Assembly: GCF_002343915.1 (NCBI RefSeq)
Contig: NZ_NETK01000001.1
Span: 7,392,001 to 7,456,000 of the forward strand
Length of the DNA: 64,000 nt
Origin: Nannocystis exedens
GTDB taxonomy: Bacteria; Myxococcota_A; Polyangia; Nannocystales; Nannocystaceae
Direction: 5' to 3'
The position numbers were made by a program, and so were the translations under genes. The notes beneath the pieces are model-generated. The model was not told the DNA's origin and searched no databases. It worked only from the letters and a program-made list of their open reading frames with translations. This document shows, piece after piece, positions 1-8,307 of this stretch. Positions within the stretch are counted from its first letter, which is position 1. Each line of letters starts with the position of its first letter.

Positions 1-1
1 C

Positions 2-25
2 CAGATCGCGGTCAAGTCGGCCTGA
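2..25 (+). CDS. C-terminal end of an upstream gene (partial)
   Basis: The first bases can be read on the plus strand as the last seven codons of a protein (Q-I-A-V-K-S-A) followed by TGA at 23-25. A strong plus-strand terminator follows at 102-140, which fits a transcription unit ending here. Nothing about function can be said from seven residues. The reading frame is an inference from codon style and the terminator position. Confidence 0.3.
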   Translation, partial: QIAVKSA

Positions 26-101
26 TCGCCGTTCCTTCCCCCCCTGCGAGGTCGCGTCCCCTAGCGAAGGGAGGTGCAACGTAAAAGAGGCGCATCCTGA
101 G

Positions 102-140
102 AGGCGCGCAGGCTCTGGCCTGCGCGCCTTTCCTTTTTCT
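102..140 (+). terminator. Rho-independent terminator
   Basis: A perfect 12-bp GC-rich stem (102-113 pairing with 118-129) has a 4-nt TCTG loop and is followed by a T-rich tract on the plus strand (TTCCTTTTT). It is the most canonical terminator in the window and would end transcription of whatever plus-strand gene precedes the window. Confidence 0.75.
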
Positions 141-170
141 CGGCCCTCGTCCTGCGCGGACCCAAGCGGA

Positions 171-202
171 GAGGCCGCCGCGTCGGGCGACGCGGCGGCC
201 TC
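171..202. terminator. GC hairpin downstream of the lipoprotein gene
   Basis: A perfect 15-bp inverted repeat (171-185 against 188-202) sits 28 bases past the stop of the minus-strand gene ending at 231. There is no T-tract on the minus strand, so it would be a U-less terminator or a 3' end stabiliser. A copy of the dispersed motif (GGACATGTCC, 207-216) lies between it and the stop codon. Confidence 0.5.
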
Positions 203-230
203 GCGGGACATGTCCCTCAGGACCTGTGTC

Positions 231-2567
231 TCACTCCACGCAGCTGGCGACGAAGTTCGAGAAGCAGGCGTTGATCTGCGACTTCGTGTACATGCCGAAC
301 TTGCCGTTGGCGTAGGTCGTGTCCATGAAGGTCTTCATGGCGACGACGTTGTTGTTGGCCTTGAGGCGGATGACGATCGTCATCTCGCCGCTCGCCTTGT
401 GCGTCAGCTCGAAAGTGTACTCGGTGGCCTCGGTCCAGCCCATGGTCGAGAACTCGCCGACGGGCACGAGCAGCTTCGAGTTGGCGGTGTCGGCCGGCTG
501 GAGCCGGTCGGCGCACGATTGCGGGTCGTTCATCGGGTCGGCGACATCGATGACCTTGACCTGCATGCCGGCGGGCAGCTGACCGCCGCAGTTGGCGAAG
601 TCCTGCGTCGCTTGCTTCCACGAGAACAGGTAGTAGTGGTCGGTGTCCTGGATGCCCCACATGAAGCCGATCCAGTCGTCGTCGTTGGCGTCGTCGGTGA
701 CCTGGAAAGAGCCCGTGATGGTGGCGTTGTCGAGGTCCCAGCCGCAGAACAGCGCCGCGCTCTTGCCGTTGATCGTCTGGCACAGCGTCTTGGTGTTGTC
801 GTTCCACACCCAGTTGGTGGCCGCGTCGGCCTCGTCCGGGAAGTCGTAGGTCTCGCAGATGTCCGGGTCGAGCAGCAGCGTCTGGTTCTTGAGGTAGACG
901 GTGACGCTGTCCGAGGCCATGTTGCCCTCGCCGTCGCTGACGTCGATGGTGTAGGTCGTCGGGCCGACGGGGGTCGCCGTCGGGTTGGCGATCGTGCCGT
1001 TGTCGAGGGTGTCGGCCGGGGTCCAGTTGTAGGCGTAGTTGCCGTCGCCGCCCATGGCCACCGCGTTGAGCTGCGCGGGCATGTTGAGGTCGACGCAGAT
1101 GCTGTCGCCGGCCTCGACCGAGAGCGGGTCCCAGCACTTGAGGCCGTCGTCGTCGCAGCCGTGCTCGCAGGTCTGGACGTCCTCGGCGGTGCCCTGCTCG
1201 TTGCAGGTGTGGAGGTCCTTGTCGACGCACTTGACCTCGTTCGGGTTGCAGCGCGCGCAGTTCTCGTGCACGGCCGGGTCGCGGTCGGTGCAGTCGGTGC
1301 CGGGCTCGACGCCGGGCTCGGGCATCATGTCGCCCCAGTCGTCCTCGTCGGCGTCGGTCATGCACGCCGTCGGGTCGTCGTTGGGCGCGGCGCCGGGGAA
1401 GGTGAACGCGTCGTTGTCGTCGCAGTCGGTGCCGGGCACGGCGCCGTCGTCGTCCGGGTCGGGATCGGCCCAGCCGTCGCCGTCGGCGTCGGTCTGGCAC
1501 ACGTTCGGGTCGACCTCGTTCTCGGCCACGCCGGGGCCGGTGGCTGCGTCGGCGTCGTCGCAGTCGGTGCCCGGCATGACGCCCTCGGGCGGCATGTCGT
1601 CGCCCCAGCCGTCGCCGTCCTCGTCCTCCATGCACGCGCTCTCGGAGTCGTTCTCGGCCGCCCCGGGGAAGGCGTTCGGGTTGTCGTCGGCGCAGTCGGT
1701 GCCGGGCACGGCCTCGGGCACCGAGGGCATGTCGTCGCCCCAGTCGTCGCCGTCCATGTCGGTCATGCACGCCTCGGGGCTGTCGTTGGGCGCCGCGCCG
1801 GGGAAGGTGGACGGGTCTTCGTCGGCGCAGTCGTTGCCCGGCGGGACGTCGGGATCGTCGGGCATGCTGTCGCCCGAGCCGTCGCCGTCGGAGTCCTGCG
1901 TACACTGATCGGCGGGCAGGTCCTTGGCCGCGCCGGGGAAGATCGTGCCGTTGTCGTCGTTGCAGTCGGTGCCCGGCTCGACGCCCTCCGGCGGCATGTC
2001 GTCGCCCCAGCCGTCCTCGTCGGCGTCCTCCATGCAGGCGGTCATCGACTCGGCCTCGGCCGCGCCCGGGTACGCGTTGGCGTTGTCGTCGGCGCAGTCG
2101 GTGCCCGGCTCGACGCCCTCGGGCGGCATGCTGTCGCCCCAGCCGTCGCCGTCGGCGTCCTCCATGCAGGCGGTCATCGAGTCGTTCTCGGCCGAGCCCG
2201 GGAACGCGTCGGCGTTGTCATCGGCGCAGTCGTCAGCGTTGGGCACCGACCCGGGGAACATGTCCGGCTGGCACATCGTCGGGTCGCCGAAGCCGTCGCC
2301 GTCGGCGTCCTTGCACCACATCTCGCCCATGCCCATGGTCGACGTCGGCGTGTCCATCGTCGTCGTCGGCGTGGTGTCGGTCGGGTCGTTGGTCGTGGTC
2401 TCGGTCGTCGTGTCCGAGTCGCTCTCGCTCGCCGTGACCTGCTGACACGCCGGATTGTCGGCCTGATTCCAAACGAGGCCGTCGTCGCCGCACACGTTGC
2501 CGCAGCCCTCGAGCGCGAGCAGGCCGAGGCCGCCTACCAAGCTGGTTCGCACATCAATTCGAAGCAT
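231..2567 (-). CDS. lipoprotein with MopE/TSP3 repeats and thrombospondin-C-like domain
   Basis: Predicted outer-membrane or surface lipoprotein of 778 aa. I chose the ATG at 2567 because it places a short signal peptide directly before the lipobox (L-E-G-C); longer starts add only basic shadow sequence. After a Thr/Asp/Ser stalk come about eight repeats of roughly 45 residues, each with a D-x-D-G-D-G-x-G-D calcium/metal loop and a G-T-D-C-x-D-D...P-G-A-A-E segment, as in MopE-type metal-binding motifs. A Cys-rich stretch (about residue 430 on) and a PKD-like beta domain follow. The last ~200 residues contain D-D-D-W-I-G-F...Y-L-F-S-W-K-Q, which closely resembles the C-terminal L-lectin-like domain of thrombospondins. 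Role not known; calcium-dependent surface adhesion is an inference. Confidence 0.88.
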   Translation of the reverse strand: MLRIDVRTSLVGGLGLLALEGCGNVCGDDGLVWNQADNPACQQVTASESDSDTTTETTTNDPTDTTPTTTMDTPTSTMGMGEMWCKDADGDGFGDPTMCQPDMFPGSVPNADDCADDNADAFPGSAENDSMTACMEDADGDGWGDSMPPEGVEPGTDCADDNANAYPGAAEAESMTACMEDADEDGWGDDMPPEGVEPGTDCNDDNGTIFPGAAKDLPADQCTQDSDGDGSGDSMPDDPDVPPGNDCADEDPSTFPGAAPNDSPEACMTDMDGDDWGDDMPSVPEAVPGTDCADDNPNAFPGAAENDSESACMEDEDGDGWGDDMPPEGVMPGTDCDDADAATGPGVAENEVDPNVCQTDADGDGWADPDPDDDGAVPGTDCDDNDAFTFPGAAPNDDPTACMTDADEDDWGDMMPEPGVEPGTDCTDRDPAVHENCARCNPNEVKCVDKDLHTCNEQGTAEDVQTCEHGCDDDGLKCWDPLSVEAGDSICVDLNMPAQLNAVAMGGDGNYAYNWTPADTLDNGTIANPTATPVGPTTYTIDVSDGEGNMASDSVTVYLKNQTLLLDPDICETYDFPDEADAATNWVWNDNTKTLCQTINGKSAALFCGWDLDNATITGSFQVTDDANDDDWIGFMWGIQDTDHYYLFSWKQATQDFANCGGQLPAGMQVKVIDVADPMNDPQSCADRLQPADTANSKLLVPVGEFSTMGWTEATEYTFELTHKASGEMTIVIRLKANNNVVAMKTFMDTTYANGKFGMYTKSQINACFSNFVASCVE

Positions 2568-2973
2568 GCGGCGATGGTGAGCGCGGCCGTGCCGAGGCGT
2601 CAAGCGCGTCGAGGTCGTCGCTCACGCACACACGCACGAGCAGACCTCGGCGCGTGGGCGCTCACCTCGCGCTCACGATGACATGTCCCGAGGTTCCGGG
2701 CGGGCGCGGGCGGGCGCGGGCGGGCGCGGAGCGGGCGCCCGCACGAATCGTGGTGGTCGCGCCGCAATTGCTCGCAAAACGCCAGTCAGGGGCCGCCAGA
2801 AGGGCAACATGTCGCATCGTACAGGTCGCGATTGCGGAGGTCCGTGCTGGGCCCGGTGTGATCCGCGTCGTCGCGTTCGCGACTAATTCGGCTAGGCAGC
2901 GCCGCGGATCTTATGTACAAACCTGGCCGCCGTCGGTGCATGTGACGGCAGTCGTCTCAGCGTGGGTTCGACC
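2568..2973. promoter_or_regulatory. divergent intergenic region
   Basis: This 406-bp gap separates the minus-strand lipoprotein from the plus-strand OmpA gene, so promoters for both should be here; I see no convincing -35/-10 pair. It contains three 10-bp units of CGGGCGCGGG-type sequence (2701-2730) and two 14-bp-phased motif copies (2802-2829), plus GACATGTCCC at about 2680. No gene is evident. Confidence 0.4.
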
Positions 2974-4428
2974 ATGTCCAAATTCTCTTTCTCTGTCGTG
3001 GCAGCCATGGCCCTCTCGATCTCCTCGACCGCGCGCGCGGCCGAGCCCGCTGGCGCGGCCGCGGGCGGCTCGGTGTCGGTCTCGCCAGCCGGTGCGTCGG
3101 CCGACGCGAACGCGTCGAAGAAGGCGAAGAAGAAGGGCCGTGCGGCCGACGGCGACAACACCCCGTGGATCAAGCGCCACCGCCCGACTCGCAACCAGCT
3201 CGAGCTCGGCATCTACGGCGGCATCCTGCTGCCGGCCAAGGACCACGAGCTCTACAACCCGAGTGACCCCAGCGTCACCTGGCAGTCGTACAAGACGGTC
3301 GCGCCCGACATCGGCCTGCGGTTCGGCTACTACCCGCTGTCGTTCCTCGGCCTCGAGATCGAGGGCGGCGTGGCGCCGACCAAGACGGCGACCTCGGGCC
3401 AGAGCGCGGTGCTGGGGATGTTCCGCGGCTACGGCATCCTCCAGCTGCCCTACCGCATCGCGCCGTTCGCCCTCATCGGCTACGGCCTCATGGGCACCAG
3501 CGGGCTCGGCAAGGACATCGACCCGACGCTGCACTTCGGCGGCGGCGTGAAGTTCTACATCAACCAGCGCCTGCTGCTCCGCCTCGACGTGCGCGACAAC
3601 GCGACGGCGCAGTACCGCACCGACGGCGGCCGCACCAACCACCTCGAGGTCCTGCTCGGCCTGTCGATCGTCCTCAACAAGAAGAAGCCGGCTCCGGCGC
3701 CGGATCCGGACAGCGACGGCGACGGCTTCAAGGACAAGGTCGACAAGTGCCCGACCACCCCGGGCGTCGCGCCCGACGGCTGCCCCCTGGCCACGCCCGA
3801 GCCCGACAGCGACGGCGACGGCTTCCTCGACAGCCAGGACGCCTGCCCGCAGGAGCCGGGCGTCGCGCCCGACGGCTGCCCGGAGAAGGACAGCGACGGC
3901 GACGGCTTCCTCGACAGCAAGGACAAGTGCCCCGACGTCCCCGGCGTCGCGCCCGACGGCTGCCCGCCGCCCGACCGCGACAAGGACGGGATCCCCGACG
4001 CCGAGGACAAGTGCCCCGACATCCCGGAGACCAAGAACCAGTACCAGGACCAGGACGGCTGCGCCGACGAGGTGCCCAAGCAGGTCACCAAGTTCACCGG
4101 CGTCATCAAGGGCATCTTCTTCGACGTCGACAAGGACACGATCAAGAAGACGTCGCGCCCGACCCTCGACAACGCGGTCAAGGTCCTCAAGGACTTCCCC
4201 GACGTCAAGGTCGAGATCAGCGGTCACACCGACAGCACCGGCGACCGCGACCACAACATCGACCTGTCGAAGCGGCGCGCCGACGCGGTCAAGCAGTACC
4301 TGGTCGACAAGGGCGTCGACTCCGGCCGGATCACGACCCGCGGCGCCGGCCCCGACGAGCCGATCGCCGACAACAAGACCGCCAAGGGCAAGTCGCAGAA
4401 CCGCCGCATCGAGTTCAAGCTGCAGTGA
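2974..4428 (+). CDS. OmpA-family outer membrane protein with TSP3 repeats
   Basis: Outer-membrane protein of 484 aa. A clear signal peptide ends at S-T-A-R-A/A-E-P. Residues about 60-230 look like an eight-stranded OmpA-type beta barrel. Four Asp-rich TSP3 calcium-binding repeats (D-S-D-G-D-G-F...D-K-C-P...G-V-A-P-D-G-C-P) follow, then a C-terminal OmpA/MotB peptidoglycan-binding domain with the G-H-T-D-S-T-G-D and N-R-R-I-E-F signatures. The ATG at 2974 is preferred; an in-frame GTG at 2962 is possible. The stop codon runs directly into a perfect palindromic hairpin (4430-4445). It probably tethers the outer membrane to the cell wall, as in the OmpA family. Confidence 0.93.
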   Translation: MSKFSFSVVAAMALSISSTARAAEPAGAAAGGSVSVSPAGASADANASKKAKKKGRAADGDNTPWIKRHRPTRNQLELGIYGGILLPAKDHELYNPSDPSVTWQSYKTVAPDIGLRFGYYPLSFLGLEIEGGVAPTKTATSGQSAVLGMFRGYGILQLPYRIAPFALIGYGLMGTSGLGKDIDPTLHFGGGVKFYINQRLLLRLDVRDNATAQYRTDGGRTNHLEVLLGLSIVLNKKKPAPAPDPDSDGDGFKDKVDKCPTTPGVAPDGCPLATPEPDSDGDGFLDSQDACPQEPGVAPDGCPEKDSDGDGFLDSKDKCPDVPGVAPDGCPPPDRDKDGIPDAEDKCPDIPETKNQYQDQDGCADEVPKQVTKFTGVIKGIFFDVDKDTIKKTSRPTLDNAVKVLKDFPDVKVEISGHTDSTGDRDHNIDLSKRRADAVKQYLVDKGVDSGRITTRGAGPDEPIADNKTAKGKSQNRRIEFKLQ

Positions 4429-4429
4429 G

Positions 4430-4700
4430 CTGTCCCGCGGGACAGGCTCGGCCCGGGTGACGCGCCTCGCGGAGGCGGGCCACCGGGCCCACGGCGCCGG
4501 CTCCACGAGCCGGCGCCGGCGCTCGAGGGGCGAGTTACAAAGAGCTGTCCGGCGGGACAGCATCGGCCCGGTGATGCGCGCCGCGGCGGCGGCTCGCGCA
4601 GCACGGGGGCACGCGAGACGGCGGCTGCGGGAGCGGGCGCTCGCGGTCGGCGCCGCAGGGGATGTCCTGCGGGACAGGCTCGGCCGGGTGACGCCTCGCG
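4430..4700. repeat. three ~116-bp imperfect tandem units, each with a CTGTCC..GGACAG palindrome
   Basis: Units begin near 4430, 4545 and 4661. Each starts with a palindrome (CTGTCCCGCGGGACAG at 4430-4445, CTGTCCGGCGGGACAG at 4545-4560, TGTCCTGCGGGACA at 4663-4676) and continues with a GCTCGGCCCGGGTGACGC-like segment and a CTCGCGGA run. The first palindrome follows the OmpA stop codon by one base and could act as a terminator. No reading frame is conserved between the units. Confidence 0.75.
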
Positions 4701-4762
4701 GACGCAATTCTGGCGATCCGCGGCATCGAGGGGTCATGGGCCCGGGCGGCAGGCTGTCTTTC

Positions 4763-4818
4763 AGAGCATGTCCTGATGCGAATGGCGCGAAGGACATGCT
4801 CCAAAAGCCATGTTGTTC
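4763..4818. repeat. 14-bp-phased motif array (4 units)
   Basis: Four consecutive 14-bp units starting at 4763, 4777, 4791 and 4805 keep the CATG-type core in register although their other bases differ. A further copy (GGACATGTCCCGAGGGACCTGTC) at 4916-4938 runs into the 3' end of the next minus-strand gene. Confidence 0.6.
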
Positions 4819-4935
4819 CGCGGGCGCTCGAGCGAGCGGGCGTCTGGTGCCGGCGCCCGCCTTCGCGCGACGCCTCGTCGGGATCCCGAGGGAGCGGACG
4901 CCGGCCCGCCCTTCGGACATGTCCCGAGGGACCTG

Positions 4936-5802
4936 TCAGACCGCCGCGCTCGAGCGCCGCGCCCGGGCCTGAACCTCGGCGGCGGCGAGCACCGCCTCGG
5001 CGTCGATCGACTCGTCGCCCGGGCGCCACTCGAGGTCGGCCTCGTAGGCCTTGAGCGGCTGGTGCAGCGCGCGCAGCCGCTCGAGCGCGCGGTCGAGGCG
5101 GTCGAGCGGCTCACCGAGGTCGGGGTTGCGGCGGCGCACGGCGGCGCTGGCGAGCGCGATCACCTGGAGCGGCGTGTTCGACAGGTCGCGCACGGCGAGC
5201 AGCAGGCGGGCGGTGCGTCGCGCGTCGGCGGCCTCGGTCTGGGCCTGCACGAGCGCGCGCTCGGTGGCCAGGCCGCGCAGGCGGTACAGGAGCAGCACGG
5301 CGGCCACGGCGCCGTAGACGAGCATGACCAGCGGCTCGCTGGTGTCGATGCGGCCCTGCAGCGCCGGGTCGAGGCGACCGAACTGGATCACGGGGATCAG
5401 CGCGAACGCGAAGATGCAGAGGAGGCCGACCCAGCGCTCGGGAGCGAGGATGGCGACGGTCAGCGTGCCGAGCTTGTGGACCTGGAACGGGATCAGGTTC
5501 GGGTCCTGCAGCTGGTACGGGCCCATGAGCCCGGCGGAGACGAGGATCGCGGCCTGATTGACGATGAAGAGCGTCGAGCCCAAAAGCACGCTCTGCGGCC
5601 GCCGGCGGTGGATCACCAGGATGAAGGCGGCGATGAGGAAGCCGACCACGCTGGCGCCGAACACCGGCCACCACGGGGCGGGCCCGATGTCGCGCCCGCG
5701 CAGGATGTCGAGCGGGTAGAGGCACGCGTTGAGCAGCGCGGCGATCAGCGTGCCGCGCCAGACGTGGCGGGCGTGCAGCGCGGCGAAGTCGTGCGTCTTC
5801 AA
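4936..5802 (-). CDS. membrane sensor with degenerate histidine-kinase DHp region
   Basis: A 288-aa protein with about six hydrophobic segments in residues 1-170, then a coiled region and a helix carrying V-R-D-L-S-N-T-P-L-Q-V-I. This aligns with the S-H-D-L-R-T-P-L phospho-acceptor helix of histidine kinases, but the His is replaced by Arg and no ATP-binding (HATPase) domain follows. The start is a TTG at 5802 whose TTGA overlaps the TGA of the upstream response-regulator gene, so the two are translationally coupled. I infer a pseudokinase sensor or scaffold that works with that regulator. The upstream extension of this frame is only a shadow of the regulator gene. Confidence 0.8.
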   Translation of the reverse strand: MKTHDFAALHARHVWRGTLIAALLNACLYPLDILRGRDIGPAPWWPVFGASVVGFLIAAFILVIHRRRPQSVLLGSTLFIVNQAAILVSAGLMGPYQLQDPNLIPFQVHKLGTLTVAILAPERWVGLLCIFAFALIPVIQFGRLDPALQGRIDTSEPLVMLVYGAVAAVLLLYRLRGLATERALVQAQTEAADARRTARLLLAVRDLSNTPLQVIALASAAVRRRNPDLGEPLDRLDRALERLRALHQPLKAYEADLEWRPGDESIDAEAVLAAAEVQARARRSSAAV

Positions 5803-6176
5803 TCGGGCTCCCGCTCGAGCAGGCGGGCGATCGTCGGCACCGGCAGCGGCTTCTCGTACACGCGCACGCCGGCGAACTGCCGCGCCTCGGCGACCAGCGG
5901 GTGCGAGGCGGCGTGACCGGTGAGGAACACGACCTGGCCGCGGTAGTTCTGCTCCCGCAACCACTTGTAGGCGTCGAGCCCGCTCGGCAGGCCCGGCCCG
6001 AGGTTGATGTCGAGGATCACCAGGTCCGCGCCGAGCACCTGCTTGCGGTTGTGGACCAACTCGTCGACGCTGCCCACCGTCAAACACTCGCGCTCGGCGA
6101 GCAAGGCGACCACATCCACGAACAAGTCGCGCAAATCCTTGTCGTCGTCGAGGAAGACCACGCCGGGATGAGCCAC
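5799..6176 (-). CDS. single-domain response regulator
   Basis: A stand-alone receiver domain of 125 aa. The acidic pocket (D10-D12), phospho-acceptor D56 in V-I-L-D-I-N-L-G, T86 in L-T-G-H and K109 in Y-E-K-P are all present, so it should be phosphorylatable. There is no output domain. It is the first gene of a two-gene unit with the kinase-like membrane protein, whose TTG start overlaps its stop. Because that partner lacks an acceptor His and an ATPase domain, the phosphodonor is probably another kinase. Confidence 0.92.
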   Translation of the reverse strand: MAHPGVVFLDDDKDLRDLFVDVVALLAERECLTVGSVDELVHNRKQVLGADLVILDINLGPGLPSGLDAYKWLREQNYRGQVVFLTGHAASHPLVAEARQFAGVRVYEKPLPVPTIARLLEREPD

Positions 6177-6295
6177 GACGCCACCTTAGCACCGCTTGCG
6201 GGAGAACCGGAGGCGGCGCCTGCGGCGCCCCGGCAGGGTTAAAGCGGATAGGTCCGCACCCGCGGCCCGTCCCGCGGGCGCAGGGCGCGGGCGAT

Positions 6296-7147
6296 TCACC
6301 TCAGCTCGTCGACGAAGGCGGCGATCCGGTCGGCCACGGCGCGCGGGCGGTCGAGGTACGGACAGTGGCCGAACTCGTCCGGCTCCTCGATGCGCACGTG
6401 CGCGGGGACGGCCCGGCGGAAGAACTCCAGGGAGGCGCTCGGCAGCAGCCGCTCCGACCGACCCCACAAGATGAGCGTCGGCGGCCTTAGGGCAGCCAGC
6501 TCGTCGGCCGTGAACATGTGCTCGGGCCGGAACGACTCGAGGCAGTGCCGCAGCGGACCGAGCGCGAAGCGGCGCAGGATGTCGGGCGCCAGGAGGGTGT
6601 TGTACCAGGGCGGCTCGTGATAGAGGCGGTCGAGGAGATCGCGCGCCTGGCCGAGCGAGCGGACGCGGAAGCTGCCCGTCAACGCCGCGAAGTCCTGAGC
6701 GTCGAGCAGCGCCCCCGCCGGTGAGGCGAGCAGCAGCCCGCGCACCCGCTCGGGGCGCTCGAGCGCGTAGCGGATGGCGAACGCGCCGCCGAGCGAGTTG
6801 CCGAACAGGATCGCCGGCTCGCGCAGCCGCGCGTCGAGGAAGTGCGCCATCGCGGCGTAGGCGTCGTCGACGGTGAGCCGCTCGCTGGCGCTCGAGCTGA
6901 ACCCGTGCGCGGGCGCCTCCGGGACCCAGATCTTGCCGACCCGCCGCCGCAGCATGGCGATCACCCGCGCGAAGCTGCTGCCGCTGGCGCCGAAGCCGTG
7001 GAGGATGACGACCGGCGGCGCCTCGCCGTCGCCGTGCGCCTCGTAGTAGTGCAGCCGCCCCTGCGGCGTGGCGTGGTACTGGCTGGCGATCCCGAGCGAG
7101 AGGAGGCGCCGCCGGATCATGCGCTCGGCGAGGGGCAGGACGAACAT
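6296..7147 (-). CDS. alpha/beta hydrolase
   Basis: A 283-aa alpha/beta-hydrolase-fold enzyme. The oxyanion segment H-G-F-G lies at residues 50-53, the nucleophile elbow G-N-S-L-G-G has Ser at 118, and the catalytic His is in G-H-C-P-Y at about 261. The acid position (W-G-R-S-E-R) carries Glu where Asp is usual. Substrate unknown; the N-terminal basic/hydrophobic segment may associate with the membrane. Upstream of its start lies a perfect seven-unit 14-bp repeat array. Confidence 0.88.
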   Translation of the reverse strand: MFVLPLAERMIRRRLLSLGIASQYHATPQGRLHYYEAHGDGEAPPVVILHGFGASGSSFARVIAMLRRRVGKIWVPEAPAHGFSSSASERLTVDDAYAAMAHFLDARLREPAILFGNSLGGAFAIRYALERPERVRGLLLASPAGALLDAQDFAALTGSFRVRSLGQARDLLDRLYHEPPWYNTLLAPDILRRFALGPLRHCLESFRPEHMFTADELAALRPPTLILWGRSERLLPSASLEFFRRAVPAHVRIEEPDEFGHCPYLDRPRAVADRIAAFVDELR

Positions 7148-7162
7148 GGTCGAGGGCTCCGT

Positions 7163-7260
7163 GAGGACAGGTCAGAAAGGACAGGTTAGAAAAGACAGGT
7201 CGGATTGAGCAGGTGCGAAGGGACAGGTGCGAAAGGGCAGGTTCGAAGGGGCAGGTCGCC
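7163..7260. repeat. 14-bp tandem array, seven exact-length units
   Basis: Seven units of exactly 14 bp begin at 7163, 7177, 7191, 7205, 7219, 7233 and 7247. The consensus is approximately AAGGACAGGTYCGA. This is the clearest example of the window-wide motif family. It lies just upstream of the hydrolase start at 7147. Confidence 0.9.
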
Positions 7261-7553
7261 CCCCCGGCGTGCGCCCGCAGACCGCGGCCGCCAGGCGCAC
7301 ACCGGCGGCCCGTGGCCCGATCTCGTGGCCGGGGCCGCTCGGTCCGCCGCGCCGGCGCGCGCGGCGGGAAGATCGAGCGTGGCCCGGCGGCGGGTCCGCT
7401 CGGGGTCGCGGCGGAGCGCGTGACGGGAAGAAGCGCTCCGCCGCCCCGTCACCAGCGGGCGCGACGAGGTGGCCTGGCCGACCGCCGCGAGCCGAGCGTC
7501 GAGGCTCGCCGCGACGCCCGCGAAGGGCCGAATCGGCGGCGACGGCGGCCGGG
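7261..7553. other. non-coding spacer
   Basis: About 290 bp between the 14-bp array and the 3' end of the small lipoprotein gene. It is very GC-rich, with reading frames on several strands that lack any recognisable domain or consistent codon pattern. I see no gene, RNA or clear signal here. Confidence 0.4.
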
Positions 7554-7970
7554 TCAGTAGGTGGGGCACGTCCAGGCCTTGGGCGGGCAATCGGTGCAGC
7601 CGCGGCGGCAGGCGCCGCCGCACTGGCTGACGATCTCGAGCGAGTCGCGGCGGACGTAGTGGTACGGGCCGTCGACGGCGGACTCGCAGTCGACCCCGAC
7701 GAGGTCGCCGCAGGCGCGCTCGAAGCGGCAGCGCTCGCCGAACTTGTTTTTGATCCGCGCGGCCAGCTCGGGCGAGGCCTCGGCCTGGACCGGCTCGCCG
7801 CGGGGCTGCTCCTCGGCGCCCTGCGGCGTGGCGAACCCGGCGCTGTCGCTCTCGGCCGGCGCGGGCTCGGTCGACGGGACCGGCTTGCCGGCGGGCGGGT
7901 TGCTGGTGCCCGTCGCGCCGCTGCAGGCGAGGACGAGGGCCGGAGCGACGACGAGGAGCAGGCGGCGCAT
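7554..7970 (-). CDS. small Cys-rich lipoprotein
   Basis: A 138-aa predicted lipoprotein with signal peptide and lipobox L-A-C at residues 14-16. A Pro/Glu-rich linker (about residues 20-65) leads to a compact C-terminal domain with eight cysteines, including C-G-G-A-C-R-R-G-C-T-D-C. I do not recognise the family. It sits 13 bp downstream of phhB on the same strand and may be co-transcribed. Confidence 0.75.
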   Translation of the reverse strand: MRRLLLVVAPALVLACSGATGTSNPPAGKPVPSTEPAPAESDSAGFATPQGAEEQPRGEPVQAEASPELAARIKNKFGERCRFERACGDLVGVDCESAVDGPYHYVRRDSLEIVSQCGGACRRGCTDCPPKAWTCPTY

Positions 7971-7983
7971 GACGGCGCCCAGC

Positions 7984-8301
7984 CTACTCGCTCGGCGACG
8001 GCGGCGGTAGCGTGGCGGCGATCCGGTCGATCGCCTGCGCGAGCTCGACGTCGAGGCGCGTCAGCCCGCCGGCGTCGTGGGTGCTGAGGGTGACGTCGAC
8101 GCGACTGTAGACGTTGAACCACTCGGGGTGGTGGTTCATCCGCTCGGCCACCAGAGCGACCTGAGCCATGAAGCCGAACGCGGCGCGGAAGTCGGCGAAG
8201 CGGAGGCTGCGGAAGATGGCGTCGCGCCCCTCGACCTCGCGCCACCCGGGCAGAGCGGCGAGAGCGGCGGCGCGGGCTTCAGGCGAAAGACGGGCGGGCA
8301 T
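7984..8301 (-). CDS. phhB: pterin-4a-carbinolamine dehydratase
   Basis: 105 aa, the normal length for the PCD/DCoH family. The enzyme dehydrates 4a-hydroxytetrahydrobiopterin to recycle the cofactor of aromatic amino acid hydroxylases. The active-site signature E-R-M-N-H-H-P-E-W-F-N-V-Y is at residues 53-65 (His57, His58) and the third His is in S-T-H-D-A-G-G-L-T (His75). It lies 6 bp downstream of the Coq4-like gene in a same-strand run. No phenylalanine hydroxylase gene is in the window. Confidence 0.93.
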   Translation of the reverse strand: MPARLSPEARAAALAALPGWREVEGRDAIFRSLRFADFRAAFGFMAQVALVAERMNHHPEWFNVYSRVDVTLSTHDAGGLTRLDVELAQAIDRIAATLPPPSPSE

Positions 8302-8307
8302 GGCGGC

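Noticed and set aside
210..2681. 823-aa plus-strand frame opposite the thrombospondin-like gene
   Set aside because: Val/Arg/Gly-rich antisense shadow without domains; the minus-strand frame has a signal peptide and recognisable repeats.
5802..6192. N-terminal extension of the kinase-like membrane protein to 418 aa
   Set aside because: The extension is the out-of-frame shadow of the response regulator; the TTG at 5802 with TTGA overlap is a better start.
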